Below, in pieces: positions 48,501 through 59,596 of a stretch of DNA of 64,000 nt. Below the pieces are notes generated by a model, which had not been told where the DNA came from, searched no databases, and worked only from the letters and a program-made list of their open reading frames with translations. The first letter of the stretch is position 1; every line of letters begins with the position of its first letter. The position numbers and the translations under genes were made by a program. Source of the DNA: Cricetomys ansorgei (lineage: Eukaryota > Chordata > Mammalia > Rodentia > Nesomyidae); the NCBI GenBank assembly GCA_026225945.1, contig JAMJFZ010001133.1, forward strand, positions 4,174,501 through 4,238,500. Direction: 5' to 3'.

Positions 48501-48939
48501 ACAGTCTACAGATTTTTTTCTCTACACACAGAAATAATGAATATATTATAAATATAATTTGAAATAATACATTAGAAAATTTAAAATATTGTCTCAAAAT
48601 TATAAATTATAATTATATTGTAAATCAGTGATATACCATTTTCAGCAACTTCATACTTATAAACTGTTGTATTATTTCCAACAACTTCATATTTATAATC
48701 TCATAGTCCAAATTATGTTTTATGTTTTAATCACAGAATAGTGTTTTGATGTTTTGAATGAAAAATATCTTCCATAGATTGGCTATTTGCAATCTTGGTT
48801 CACATTTGATGCCACTGTTTGGGGATATTTAGGTAGTACAGAGCCTTTACTTAAGAAATACATCTTTAGAAATAGAGTTTGTGATTGTATAGCCGCATCC
48901 TCCTTATGATCACATTCACTGCTTTGTGCTTGCAATAAA
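45510..48939. other. Long AT-rich unassigned interval
   Basis: About 3.4 kb with no confidently assigned element. It includes a TTTTG run near 46060-46079 and an imperfect duplication at about 48646-48695. Frames of up to 92 codons lack recognisable domains. Old antisense LINE sequence is possible between 46.9 and 47.4 kb but I cannot demonstrate it. Confidence 0.45.
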
Positions 48940-49098
48940 ATCTAAGATCTCTCTGCCTCCTGCCCAGTACTCTATGCCTGCCACTTGTGATGATGTCTCT
49001 GCTACCATCATGGACGCTTAGCCCACTGGAACTGTAAGTCAAAAGAAAACATCTCTTAAGCTGTATGATGTTTTATAACAGACAATAAAAGTAAGTGA
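48940..49098 (+). mobile_element. 3' end of an old rodent L1 (Lx-like), sense
   Basis: CTCTGCCTCCTGCCCAGTAC, CTGCTACCATCATGGAC, CCCACTGGAACTGTAAGTC, AAGCTGTATGATGTTTTATA and the terminal AACAGACAATAAAAGTAAGTG match the last part of the L1-type repeat also seen at 4270-4650. Confidence 0.65.
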
Positions 49099-49143
49099 TA
49101 CAAAACTGTCAAAAAGTCCTTTCCTTAAAAAATATCACTAATT

Positions 49144-49330
49144 TGGGACTGGAGTGATGACTCTTCTACCAGAAGTCCTGAGTTCAATTCCCAGAAACAA
49201 CATGGTGGCTCACAACCATTGAAAATAGGATCAGATTCCCTCTTCTGGTATGGTACATGCAGATAGAATGCTCTTATAAATAAAGTAAATAAATCTAAAA
49301 TAAATAAATAAATACATACATACATATATT
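49144..49330 (+). mobile_element. B2 SINE, sense
   Basis: GGACTGGAGTGATGACTC (A-box), CCTGAGTTCAATTCCCAG (B-box), ACATGGTGGCTCACAACCAT, GATCAGATTCCCTCTTCTGG and an AAAT/ACAT tail. It is the best-preserved B2-type copy in the window. Confidence 0.9.
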
Positions 49331-49500
49331 TAGTTGGGCTGTAATTGTGTGCACCATTAATCCCAACACTCTGGAGGCAGAGGCAGGTGGATCTCTATGA
49401 GTTTGTTGTTAGCTTGTTCTACAGAGTGAGTTCCAAGTAAGCCAGAGTTACAACAGAGAAATCTTTCTTGAATAAACTAACAAACAAAACAGAACAAAGG
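49331..49500 (+). mobile_element. B1 SINE, sense, joined to the B2 tail
   Basis: GCTGTAATTGTGTGCACCAT, TAATCCCAACACTCTGGAGG, CAGAGGCAGGTGGATCTC, CTACAGAGTGAGTTCCAAG, GCCAGAGTTACAACAGAGAA and an A-rich tail with ACAAACAAAAC. Its GAGTTACAACAGAG is the complement of the TGTAACTC variant in the antisense B1 copies. Confidence 0.9.
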
Positions 49501-50600
49501 AAAAAAAAACTCACAAATCTCATTAGTCTAAGAGATTAATCCACATTAGTTCAAAGTAGATAGCTAGGGAGGACAAATTCTTGTGTTGATCACTTGTCAG
49601 GTGATTTTTATTTCACAAATATTTCCTCTATGCTTTTTTTTTCTTTCGTTACTGACGCTGTGAAGTCTATATGAAGTGATATAAAACACCTGTGTCATTT
49701 GTCATGACTGAATTATTACAAGCATCAACTCTTAGAGCAGCTTACTTCTCAAGCTTTGCCATGCTCTGCTTCTGACGATGCTTATAGCTCATATGTGGTG
49801 TAACATCCTACCAAAGTTTGTGTCTGTTATAAATTTCTGGGTTTCACAAGTTGTAAATACATATGAAGCGTCACCATATACACAGCATATATAATATGAA
49901 GACAGCCCTAAATGTAGACTGAGGCTTGAATATTTATTGAAAAAAATGTGACTGAATTTCTTTGGTCAGTTATAATCGTATGTTACCTAATTATCTATCA
50001 ATAATAACTGGGGAGGGAGACACTGAAGAAGACTTTTGCTCTGTCAGAAGATAAAGAAAAAAGTCATTGTCTACTTATTAGTTTTCTAATAATTAATTTA
50101 CTTGCAAACTGGTACATTATTATCTATTCCATGTGTGTAGAATTTTATTTAGTATTGCCAATGTGTGTGCACTTTCACAAACATTTAAATTAGAAAGAAA
50201 CAATGGGTTCAATCTTCTTATTATTAAGATGTTCCAATGAACTATTTTTGGTACTTTGAGGACAAAGTTTATTTGAAACCATCATCTTCCTTCTTTGTAT
50301 CTCCATATCCATTGTAGTTTTCTCACCTCTTTCTGTTTCTCCACTGGCTTTTCTCTCACTCAACTTTATGATATTAGAACACAAATTCATACTCTTTATT
50401 ATCTGTGTGATGACCGGTTTGGTACAATTTTGGATAGAATTTATAAAAATGCTATATCTTGAAGCAATAATATGAAGTCCAGAATCCAAAGCCCCATACT
50501 ACAATTAGATATTGTGGTTTGGAAAGGTAATCTGTCAAACTTATATGTTGTTTTTTACTTTTGACTCTCTAAAGACTATATATACTATTCTCTCTAAAGA

Positions 50601-50626
50601 ATATATATATATATATATATATATAT
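50601..50626. repeat. (AT)n microsatellite
   Basis: Thirteen AT units, preceded by a 25-bp-period duplication of CTCTCTAAAG (50565 and 50590). Confidence 0.9.
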
Positions 50627-52452
50627 TCTAACATAGTCCATGTGAGTTTAATATTGTTTTTAAGGATCAAACCTAAATTTGTGGTTTATCTTTGAATAAT
50701 GTTTACAACAAAAAAATATGTTCACATTTTTACTGAGATTTGTTGTTGTGAATTTAAAAGCATATACTTCCTCCTCTTTGTACAAGAATCATTTTGAGTA
50801 AAATTTCTTTGGTGCGATTCCTCTGGAATATCCTTCTTTGTGCATTATCTGAAAATTTTGTTAAATATGTGCCTGATTTCATTGCTTATTAATGCTGTGT
50901 AAATATTTCTATGAAGAGTCCCTAAATTTAAAACACCAGAACCGTACCATATTTGGTAGGATAGGTTATCAATGAGAGATAAAGCATCTGGTACAGAGAA
51001 ACATGCTTTGCTTTGTAATCAGAGGATTGATAATTAACTTTGTATGAATGAGAAAATATGTTGTACACAAAGCAACTTTTTGATAGAAACATTGTGAAGG
51101 TAAAATCAAAAAAAGAATAGTTAGGTTTGCTAATGACAAATTTACACATTCCTCTGCTATACATTAAATATATGAACTATGTCTTGATTTGTGTTTGTGA
51201 ATAGTTTTCCTAATTTTCATATTATCGTTATGTAGTGCTTGTTTCGATAGTTTCCTATACAATCTATTCACTAGCTACAATGATAATGAAATATATTCAT
51301 GTCAGAGATGCAAAGCTATTGGTTAAATATTTAGTACTTAATAGAGTTTTCTACCTGCTGAGTCTTGCAAATATGCTGATGGTTTGTAATGCAGGAAGAC
51401 AGTTCTGCAGATATTTGCACAGGGAGCCAGATGGCCTTTCACCATGACCTTTGCCCAATGCTATTAGCATCCAAGGGAGCTGAGAAGCTCTGGCTCATTA
51501 TCCACAACCAGATGTTTTCTACTTCTCTATCACTGCTACTAAGTGGCAGCTAATGTCTGGCACAATGGGTATTTGCTTGAACCTATGATCCATGAAATTT
51601 TGTCTCTTAAAATACAAATACCACCCACTGACACAAACTTTTTCTTATACATTTGTAACTGAATGATTCTTCCTTTCAGGAAATTCTGCCAGACACTCAG
51701 AGACATTCAATTTAGTAGTTTTAATCTTTTGCATCTGACAGCAAATAAAAGTAAGAGAATTAACAAAATTAAACATGTGAAAAAACTTATTTCTAAATTA
51801 TTTCTGTGCTATATAAATCATCCATCATAAAAACTCTGCAAAGTCTAAACAAACTTCAGTTTACACCCATTAGTGTGCAGAGTATGACAATAAAATAGGA
51901 AGGAGTACCAGTTATTATAAAACATTGCATCATCATAGACTTAATAGTTTTCTTTGACTTTGGTCCAGGTATGTCCATCTTTCTCAGTGTGAACTACTTG
52001 AGGGAGGTAATTCACCAAAAGCAAAGACTTAAGGTATAGAAAAGAATATATTCTGCTCAAACTAACCCATGCATCTGTCTATACATTTATGTTGTTTTAT
52101 GTTCAACATATTCTTGTATATATTGTAGTATTATCAGGGCCGTACTTTTAATTGTGAAGTACTCTTGTTATTTATTCTTCTATGTTGTATTTTATAGATA
52201 CACATATATATACATATATGTATATATATATCATATCATTATTAGATATTGAAGAAAAATTATGAAAACTGGTCATTGCTTATGCATTTATTGTGGGTGA
52301 TTAAGTTAGTACTGAGGTGTCAGTGAGTTGTCAGAGTATAACTTGTAGCAATCATTTTTTTCCTACCACATGGATACCAATGATTTTATTCAGATTGTCA
52401 CTTTGGCAGGAAGCATCTCCATTCACTGAGCATTGAGTCATCTTGATACAAA

Positions 52453-52500
52453 CAGAGAGAGAGAGAGAAAGAAGGAGGGAGAGAGAGAGAGGGAGAGGAA
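52453..52500. repeat. (GA)n-rich purine repeat
   Basis: AGAG units with GAAGGAGGG interruptions; all purine. Confidence 0.9.
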
Positions 52501-52639
52501 TGTGGGGGGTGTCTATTTTTATACAATGTTAAAATATTTGTGGGAGTATGGACTACTGATCCATCAAAATTCATTTACTCATCCAATAAAGCATTTATTA
52601 TAGGTCGGAGTTGAATTCTATGGGCCAAATGTATTGTGG

Positions 52640-53172
52640 AGTTTTGTTTTCCAAGCATGAGAGCCATTAGCATCTTAATCTGAGGATTTGGCGATACCCA
52701 CAAAGACACTCAACAAGATGTGAACTTTGTAGCTTTCTTCCGAGAAGGAGAGTGTGGGTATGGTAGTCTCCACTCTGAGCTTCCTGACTCCTGTTTCTTG
52801 ATACTCTTCCCAGCTATATTGACTTCTACCTAAGTTGTATGTGGAAGACACAAGTTAACTGAAATGGGCACTCCTACTATGCAGCTATGAGACTGAACAG
52901 GTTGGATTTATATATTTAGGTATATCTATATCTAAATCTATGTCTTTGTCTATATCTACGTCTATCATCTATGCCTAATCTATATGTATCTATATCTACA
53001 TTATCTGTTTATCTAACCAACATTTTATATGACAATGAAAAAAAAATGAAGTCATGATTTAGAGAGGTAGCCAGGGGAACACATGGAAGGGATTGACAGG
53101 GAGGGAAGAAAGAAGGAGGATGATTAACTCTATTTAAAGTTTTAAAAAGATTTTAAACATTAATAAAAACAT
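52640..53172 (+). mobile_element. L1 3' UTR terminus, sense
   Basis: GTGGGTATGGTAGTCTCCAC, GATACTCTTCCCAGC, TGACTTCTACCTAAGTTGTA, GTGGAAGACAC, GACTGAACAGGTTGGATTTA, a TATCTA-rich simple repeat at 52907-53010, GAAGTCATGATTTAGAGAGG, the polypurine segment near 53090-53120 and a final AATAAAAAC. All are rodent L1 3' UTR landmarks in order. The 5' limit is uncertain. Confidence 0.8.
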
Positions 53173-55849
53173 TTTGTTTTTCTAATTTGTCACAGGCAGA
53201 TAAAAATCACATCACGTCCTCTATCAGCCTTTAAATGAGTATATTAATAAGGCAACATTCACAATATTTACTACTAAAGAGACTTGCTACAAAATAAATA
53301 GCTGGTGAGCTATAAAATGGAATGAAAAATCTAAAGTTTATTTTCTTATGTTTATTCTAGCATTTTCTTACAAACCACCGCTAATCAATTCTAATTTCAG
53401 GGAAATCTATGAATCACCATATGCTTTTCTGCTGGTTTGTTGTTGTATTTTAAATGTCCTTTAAACTATTGGATTCTTTTCTTTTACTGTGTGCAGTTCT
53501 TCCTGCCTCTTTTAGTCATTCCTGTTCTCTCTCCAGTCAGGGACCTTTAAATTGTGAGCTTATAATTGGTATTACAGTAACCATTCAGTTGTAGTTAAAT
53601 AGCTTAATACATATCTTCCATGCTTCTGAATGCTTCATGTTTGTATATGAGGCAAATTCTGAGAAGATAAACTACTAATATTACTTGAATCAAAACAAGC
53701 AAAACAAAACAAACAAACCTTCCATTCATGTCATACGGAAACTGTTTATCCTGTAATAGAAAATTTGCTATTCATGGATCAAATATTGGTGATTCTGATA
53801 TTTGGAGAGTATAGTAGACTTTTCTGAGTAGTGGAGATAAGGAAGTATCAATTATCTTTGCAGTCAGATTGTGAGTAGAAGGAGAGGGAAGTTGCTATAG
53901 ATATTAGTGGCCTTTGACAATAGATGCCGATGTTTCTTAATGATGAAAGTGCTGTAATGAAATGATAAATGCTTCCCAAAGCAGATGTGTGAGAAATGCG
54001 TGGGGCAGAGATAGATAAACATACCACCCCCACCCCATCATTGCTGCTAAGTACTTGCTCTTAAACACAAGTTAACTTTCTTTTAAATCTAATCATGAGA
54101 ATCCTAGACTTAACAGCTCCTATGAATTCCCAGGACATTGTATCTGTCTGTTTCTGTATGACTAAGGGCCATTAGGATTCAATATTTGTATTCATTTAAT
54201 TAGACATTTTTAATTTTCAGGGTCTTAAAAGACAGAACTCAGGGGAATGAAGGTCATGGGCTACTGGTATATACTGTGCCCCTTGCTGGCTCATCAGTAT
54301 ATCAGTTTAATTAGCTCTGACTCAAACATCCACATTTTGTTCCCATCTTAATGAATAAACTGGTTCTTCACATACATTTAAAGAAATACATTTGTCCATT
54401 CAGAAATTGTTCTGACCCATTTAGAAAGGTCACAAAGAGATGTCACAATCACAACTCACATTCATTATTATAATAAGTGTGTATTAAATAATTTATCCTA
54501 TATAATATGAAGGAGCTAAGCAACATGATAACTAAGTTCAAAGAAAAGAAGAATCATTCAGAAGCTTACATGGAAAAAAGTAAAGTTGTTATGAATTCCA
54601 TATAGGTACCAAAGTCATTTTTCCATAGTGGGCAAGATCAGTGATGATCAAAATCTTCTAGGATATATTTGGATATGCACTGGAAAGAACTTTGTTATGT
54701 TAGAGAAAAAATAGGAAAGTAGATTTACTCAAAATCAGTACATAAGGTAAAGCTTGAAGGCCTACGGAGGCTCAGTAGAGGCAGGGTTGGGATTTTGAAA
54801 AACAGGAAAAGTGAATTGTGTTTGTAATCAAGTCATAGGCTGAGGGTTCAAAATCGGCTGTTGAAAGGAAGCTCTATTTTGTGTATTTATCAGTGACTTG
54901 GGCACATTGCTGACAGACACCATGATTGTACTTTTTGGAGCCTTTTTCGTGCCAGGTTGAAAGGCTTATTAGCATCTAATAAAAGATCACAGGGTAAAAG
55001 ATCTAGATAGAAAAATTAAAAAAAAGAATTCTGGAAGACACTGAGGAAATTGTGAAGCTCTGAATATATCTATTTTAGTCATCCACAAACCCCGTATTTA
55101 CACATATGAGGTTGATAGGGTTACTATCAAAGTCCTTTTAAAAGAAGTTGACTAGAAATGTTATCGCTTCAAAGCTAAATAACATGCAAAAATAAATAAA
55201 ACATTGAGAAAGAAAATGATACTCCCTAGTAGATGGGTTCTTTTCTACTTCAAGTAAAGATTTAAAAGTTGAAAACATAACTCAGCACAACGTGAAAATT
55301 TACTGGGAAGGGAGAGATTTCTCAGGTAAAGGAGCTCCAAGAGCATTGAGACCACCAATTCTATTTAAGCTTGGTGTATCCCAGGTGGTATTTCCATTCC
55401 TATCTTATTTCTACTGGTGTAAAGTTGTCTACGAATTCCTTCTGTCGTAAGACTGGATCTCAAGTTCAGTGATTATCGATTGGCTGGGATTAGAGTCTCA
55501 TATATGAGCAGAAAAAGATTTGCTGCCATCATCCCAACAGTCTTCCTCCTAAGAGATGTGACAATCATCACACTTAACACAGTAAATAAAGAACCCAGTA
55601 TTCACCAGTGTTAAAAACTCCATTGTTAAGTAGAGACATCCTTCCTCACTAGAAATATACCCCCAAGCTTCCTTGCATGGAGCTCATATGTGAGGACAGC
55701 CAAATCCAACTGGGGAACTTCTCTTTTGCATGCCAAACATCCTAACACGATTACTAGAGGTTGGAGTCTATGTTGGCTGGTTGATTGTTTCACTTGAAAA
55801 TTATAAAAAGCTCTTATTAATTCCATCTTATAATTTTTTTATCTTTTGA
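53173..55849. other. Unassigned DNA
   Basis: About 2.7 kb without a confident assignment. Confidence 0.5.
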
Positions 55850-56712
55850 CAAACTTATTAGTTCTTTGAGAATTTCATACATGTGTTTTTTTTTATCATA
55901 TTCACTTTCCGTTTCCTCCAGATTTTCCCAAATCTACACGCCCCCTTCCTCACAGACACAACTTTGTGCTCTCCCTCAGGAGCAAGGTTGACTTACAGGG
56001 ACTACCCTCTTAAGAAAACTGACTCACCCTCTCCAAGCAGCTAAAAATTACCAATAATCCCAGTAACTGAGGTGGAATTTTAGGCTCACCTCTCCTTTCC
56101 ATATGGGAATTTGAATCTGGCTTGAGTTTGTGAAAATCTTGAACATGTTACCACAACAGCTGTGAGTTTATGTAAGCCACTGCTCTGCTGTGTCCAGAAG
56201 CCACTGTGTCTTTGAAATCTTCCACAATATCTAGCTCAAAAAGCTCTTTCTGGTCTTAATCAATGCTCATGAAACCTTGGGAAGAGAGGTTGTGGTATAT
56301 ATGTTTCATTTAGGGTTGAGAATTTTGCAGTCTTTGGTTTTCTATGCATTGGACAGTTGTGGATCTCTGGGTAGCCACTATACACTGCAAATAGAAGCTT
56401 CTGTGGAAATGGTGGAGAGATACATTAGTTTATAAATATAATGATAGGTTATAAGGAGCCAGTTTAATAATATGTACATTTCCCCTGGCAGCATAAGTAA
56501 CACCCTTCTGTACTACAAAAGCCAGCTGGTGGGGATGAAGCTTCCAGGTCATTAGCAGTTTTGTTTCTCCATTTCTGTGACTCAAATAATTGGTGTATTC
56601 AACAACTTGGTCTTACCACCTATTCCTGGAGGGCAATGAAGAACATTAACAACAGCCTATAAAGTTTAGTAATCTATGGGACCACACTGGCCAGCATTTC
56701 CAAAAGACCTAA
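55850..56712 (-). mobile_element. L1 (Lx-like) 3' UTR, long antisense fragment
   Basis: TTAGTTCTTTGAGAATTTCA marks the extreme 3' end in reverse. Then GGGACTACCCTCTTAAG, AGCCACTGTGTCTTTGAAAT, GAAGAGAGGTTGTGGTATAT, TTCATTTAGGGTTGAGAA, GGACAGTTGTGGATCTCTGG, AGAAGCTTCTGTGGAAATGG and TATTCCTGGAGGGCAATGAA follow the antisense L1 3' UTR. It may continue to about 56960, where CTGTACTCTACAAGTGC and GCAAAAAGATAAT also look familiar. Confidence 0.8.
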
Positions 56713-57373
56713 AGTACTCTTGGCACAAGAGTTCTTATTTGTAAGCCTCTGTTCTCTACTCGGGGCATTGTTTCCCTGTTATAGGATAACTGCAATTCAA
56801 CTCTCTCTGCATATTGAATGTATTGTATCTTCTATAGCAGTAGGTTTTCATATGACTGTACTCTACAAGTGCAAAAAGATAATTTTTGTTTCCTGAATGA
56901 TTGGGTGGAGAGTCTTTTTTCAGTATCTTCATGAAGCAACCATTATTTTTACCTACTTTGTACAAAGATGCCTCATTGGCTTTCTAACATATATTCTGAG
57001 ACATTTTGAGACAGTGTGACTCCCTTTTCCTAGAGCTCATGAATTGTGCTAAGCATGTTGGCCACTGTGTTCTATGAATCTTCTCTGCGTTCCTGCTCTG
57101 CAATTACAGGTATATTCAGATGTATCTGACATTTTACATAAATGCTGGATTTCTAATCTTAGGTCTTCATGCAAGCATAGCAAGACCTTGATAAAGTGAT
57201 CAAGCTCCTATACATAGTGGAGTTTTGTTTTTGTTTTTGATTTTATGATAGCTCTAGCTAATCCTTCTATTCTCAAGTAATTGTTCTACATGAATTCTGA
57301 ATGTCTTAGAGAAAAGCTAAGAGTCAGATGACAATCAAGCTAACATGAGTTGAATACTGATGTTCCCCTCATC
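56713..57373. other. Unassigned DNA, possibly decayed L1
   Basis: The first 250 bases may extend the preceding L1 fragment. The rest is not recognised. Confidence 0.4.
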
Positions 57374-57406
57374 CCTCTCTCTCTCTCTCTATTTCTCTGT
57401 CTCCTT

Positions 57407-57444
<38 letters not shown>
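57374..57444. repeat. (TC)n...(AC)n microsatellite
   Basis: TC units, a short spacer with ATTTCTCTGTC, then about sixteen AC units. Confidence 0.95.
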
Positions 57445-57447
<3 letters not shown>

Positions 57448-58237
57448 ACGTTTTCATAATGAATACTGATAGGTTAACTTCTTCTGACCTAAAAATGATA
57501 TTTCAGAGCTGTTAGTGACATTTGAAAGTGCTGTTGCGGGCATCAATAAGGGAAAAATAATGCAATGGAGAACCTCTTCTGAAGAAAATTAAGGGAAAAC
57601 CATCCATACACTAGGAAGAATCAAAAAATGAAGTTTTTTATGAACAAGAAGAAAGGTCCATTACTTAGCCAAAAACTTCATCTTTAACATTAGAATAAAA
57701 CAGGTTAGTGAAACCACATTAATTTCATAATTCATGTTCAAATTGTGATAGTATTATTTCATTTTGTACATTTATTATTTATTCACTATGTAATTTTGCA
57801 TTAAGTAATAGCTCTAAAAATCAGAAGCTTAAACTATAAAGTAAATGCCCCATTATTTCCTATATTATGCAGTTTTCTATGATAAGCATTCATTTGTTTG
57901 TTTCAGAATCTCATAATTACTGTAAAAACCAAAAGAGCTTTTGAAGGGAGCACACAATAGAAGGAAACTTGAGGCAACAGAAATCACTTGATGTTTGTAA
58001 AATGCATTAGTCCCCGGACAGTTTGACATAACTGTGTAAACAGAACTGTGAATGTAATATTGCTTTACATTTGCGTGCCTAAAACAACCAGCATGGAATG
58101 AGAACTAGCATGAGCTGCTTAATTAGAGAAGATGTGCAGCAATGGGGTAACCTAAAAGTCAATACAAATCATTGTTGATACATGGGATAACAACTGATTA
58201 TCTACCTTTTACTTCTTGAAGATTTTATTATGAGTCT
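57445..58237. other. Unassigned DNA
   Basis: Nothing recognised. Confidence 0.55.
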
Positions 58238-58272
58238 AGCCTTCAGTGGCTGAGCCATCTCTTCTGCCTCTG
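58238..58272 (-). mobile_element. B2/B3 SINE head fragment, antisense
   Basis: Only the tRNA-like 5' end is visible: CAGTGGCTGAGCCATCTCTT followed by CTGCCTC. The short length limits certainty. Confidence 0.45.
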
Positions 58273-58481
58273 CTTAATTCATAAGTAATGATGTTGGCAT
58301 TAGCAGAGGTAGAGGACAGGACCAATGAATTTTATATGAAAATATTTATTACTATGTGGGGAATTATACTTATTTAAAAGAAAGCTTGGTCAAAAGATCA
58401 CTATTAAGTGAATGTATCTGATTTTTGTTGGGTACCTTAATTGTTTAATTCAACTGATTTAAATAATTGGATTTTATCATT

Positions 58482-58522
58482 CAATTAATTAATTAATTAA
58501 TTAATTAATTAATTAATTAATT
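58482..58522. repeat. (AATT)n microsatellite
   Basis: Ten perfect AATT units. Each unit is its own reverse complement. It occupies the A-tail position of the antisense B1 that follows. Confidence 0.95.
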
Positions 58523-58664
58523 CCAGACAAGGTTTCTCTGTTGTAACTCTGGCTGTCCTGGAACTTACTCTGTAGACCAGTCTAGCCTTGAACTCACTGA
58601 GATCTGCCTGCCTCTGCCTCCTGAGGGCTGGGATTAAAAAAAATGTGTGGCACCACTGTCTAGC
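58523..58664 (-). mobile_element. B1 SINE, antisense, TGTAACTC variant
   Basis: CCAGACAAGGTTTCTCTGTT, GTAACTCTGGCTGTCCTGGA, TGTAGACCAGTCTAGCC, CTGAGATCTGCCTGCC, CTGAGGGCTGGGATTAAA and GGCACCACTGTCTAGC; near full-length. Confidence 0.92.
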
Positions 58665-58667
58665 TTA

Positions 58668-58980
58668 GTTTATTATTGTTTTTTATTTTATCTCTCTTGA
58701 GACCTTCATACATGAGCACTGCATCTGTATCACTACCCCTTTTCCTCTTCTCCAATAGCACTTGAGGCCCCTCCTTCCCAAATTCATGATATACATATAT
58801 GTGTGTGTGTATACATATATATATGCATACATACATATGCACACATGTATATGCAAAATTTAGCATTGCTTATATGTCCAAGTGTCAAGAGCTTACAACT
58901 TGTTATTATTGGGTAACCCATATAGGAGCTTGTTCCTGGAAAAGGATGATTCTCCTTCTCAGCTGGTATCTCTTAAAATA
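58668..58980 (-). mobile_element. L1 (Lx-like) 3' UTR fragment, antisense
   Basis: CTTCTCCAATAGCACTTGAG, CTTCCCAAATTCATGATATA, a TA/TG-rich stretch (58790-58850), CAACTTGTTATTATTGGGTA, GGAGCTTGTTCCTGGAAAAG and GATTCTCCTTCTCAGC are in antisense L1 3' UTR order. The 60-codon and 68-codon frames here come from the TA/TG stretch. Confidence 0.7.
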
Positions 58981-59236
58981 GAATCCCATTCATTTAGTTT
59001 GGGTTTTTTATCTAAGAATTTTTTAAAAGAAGGAGTCATAAAATAGATGGATTCTGATGCCAGAGTAGGTAATACATGCTTGCAGGTTATTAACTCAGGA
59101 GTTTCAGAGTGCATTTATACAAAAATTAAAAATAAAGTCAAGGAAAAGTTACTGTGGTTTCAGAAATAAAATAGTAAAATTTAATACTGACCCTAGGATT
59201 TTATTGTTCTTTGAAGATCTTTATGAAAAACAAAAT
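58981..59236. other. Unassigned DNA
   Basis: Nothing recognised. Confidence 0.5.
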
Positions 59237-59596
59237 AGTATGTATTTTAGTTAGGTTTTTATTGCTGTAAAGAGACACTATGGCCACAGAAACTTTTTAT
59301 AAATCAAAGCATCTAATTGAGGCTGATTTACAGTTCAGAGGCTTAGTCCATTGTCATCATAGTGGATTTCAAGACAGCATTAAGGTAAACACAGTGCTGG
59401 AGAGGAAGCTGAGAGTTCTACATCCGTATCTGTAGGTAGCAGGAAGAAAGAGTGACATTGGGTCTGACTTGAGCATCTGAAACCTAGAAGTCCACCCCCA
59501 GTTGAAACACTTCCTTGAGCAAAGCCGTACTTGCTAATAATGCTACTCACTATGAATATATTGGTGTCATTTTCATTCGAGCCACCACAGTATGTA
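59237..59596 (-). mobile_element. L1-type 3' end with 8-bp target duplication, antisense
   Basis: AGTATGTA flanks the insertion at 59237-59244 and 59589-59596. The body runs TTTTAGTTAGGTTTTTATTG, AAAGAGACACTATGGCCACA, GATTTACAGTTCAGAGGCTT, TTGTCATCATAGTGG, GCTGAGAGTTCTACATCC, AGAAGTCCACCCCCAGTTGA and CATTCGAGCCACCACAG, the reverse complement of a common rodent L1-type 3' end. Severely 5'-truncated (about 344 bp), as is usual for L1. Confidence 0.85.

Larger units (their letters stand above)
49501..52639. other. Unassigned AT-rich DNA with small simple repeats
   Basis: AT tracts at 50601-50626 and 52196-52235 and a GA tract at 52453-52500 are the only ordered elements. Frames of up to 99 codons show no domain. 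Confidence 0.5.
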
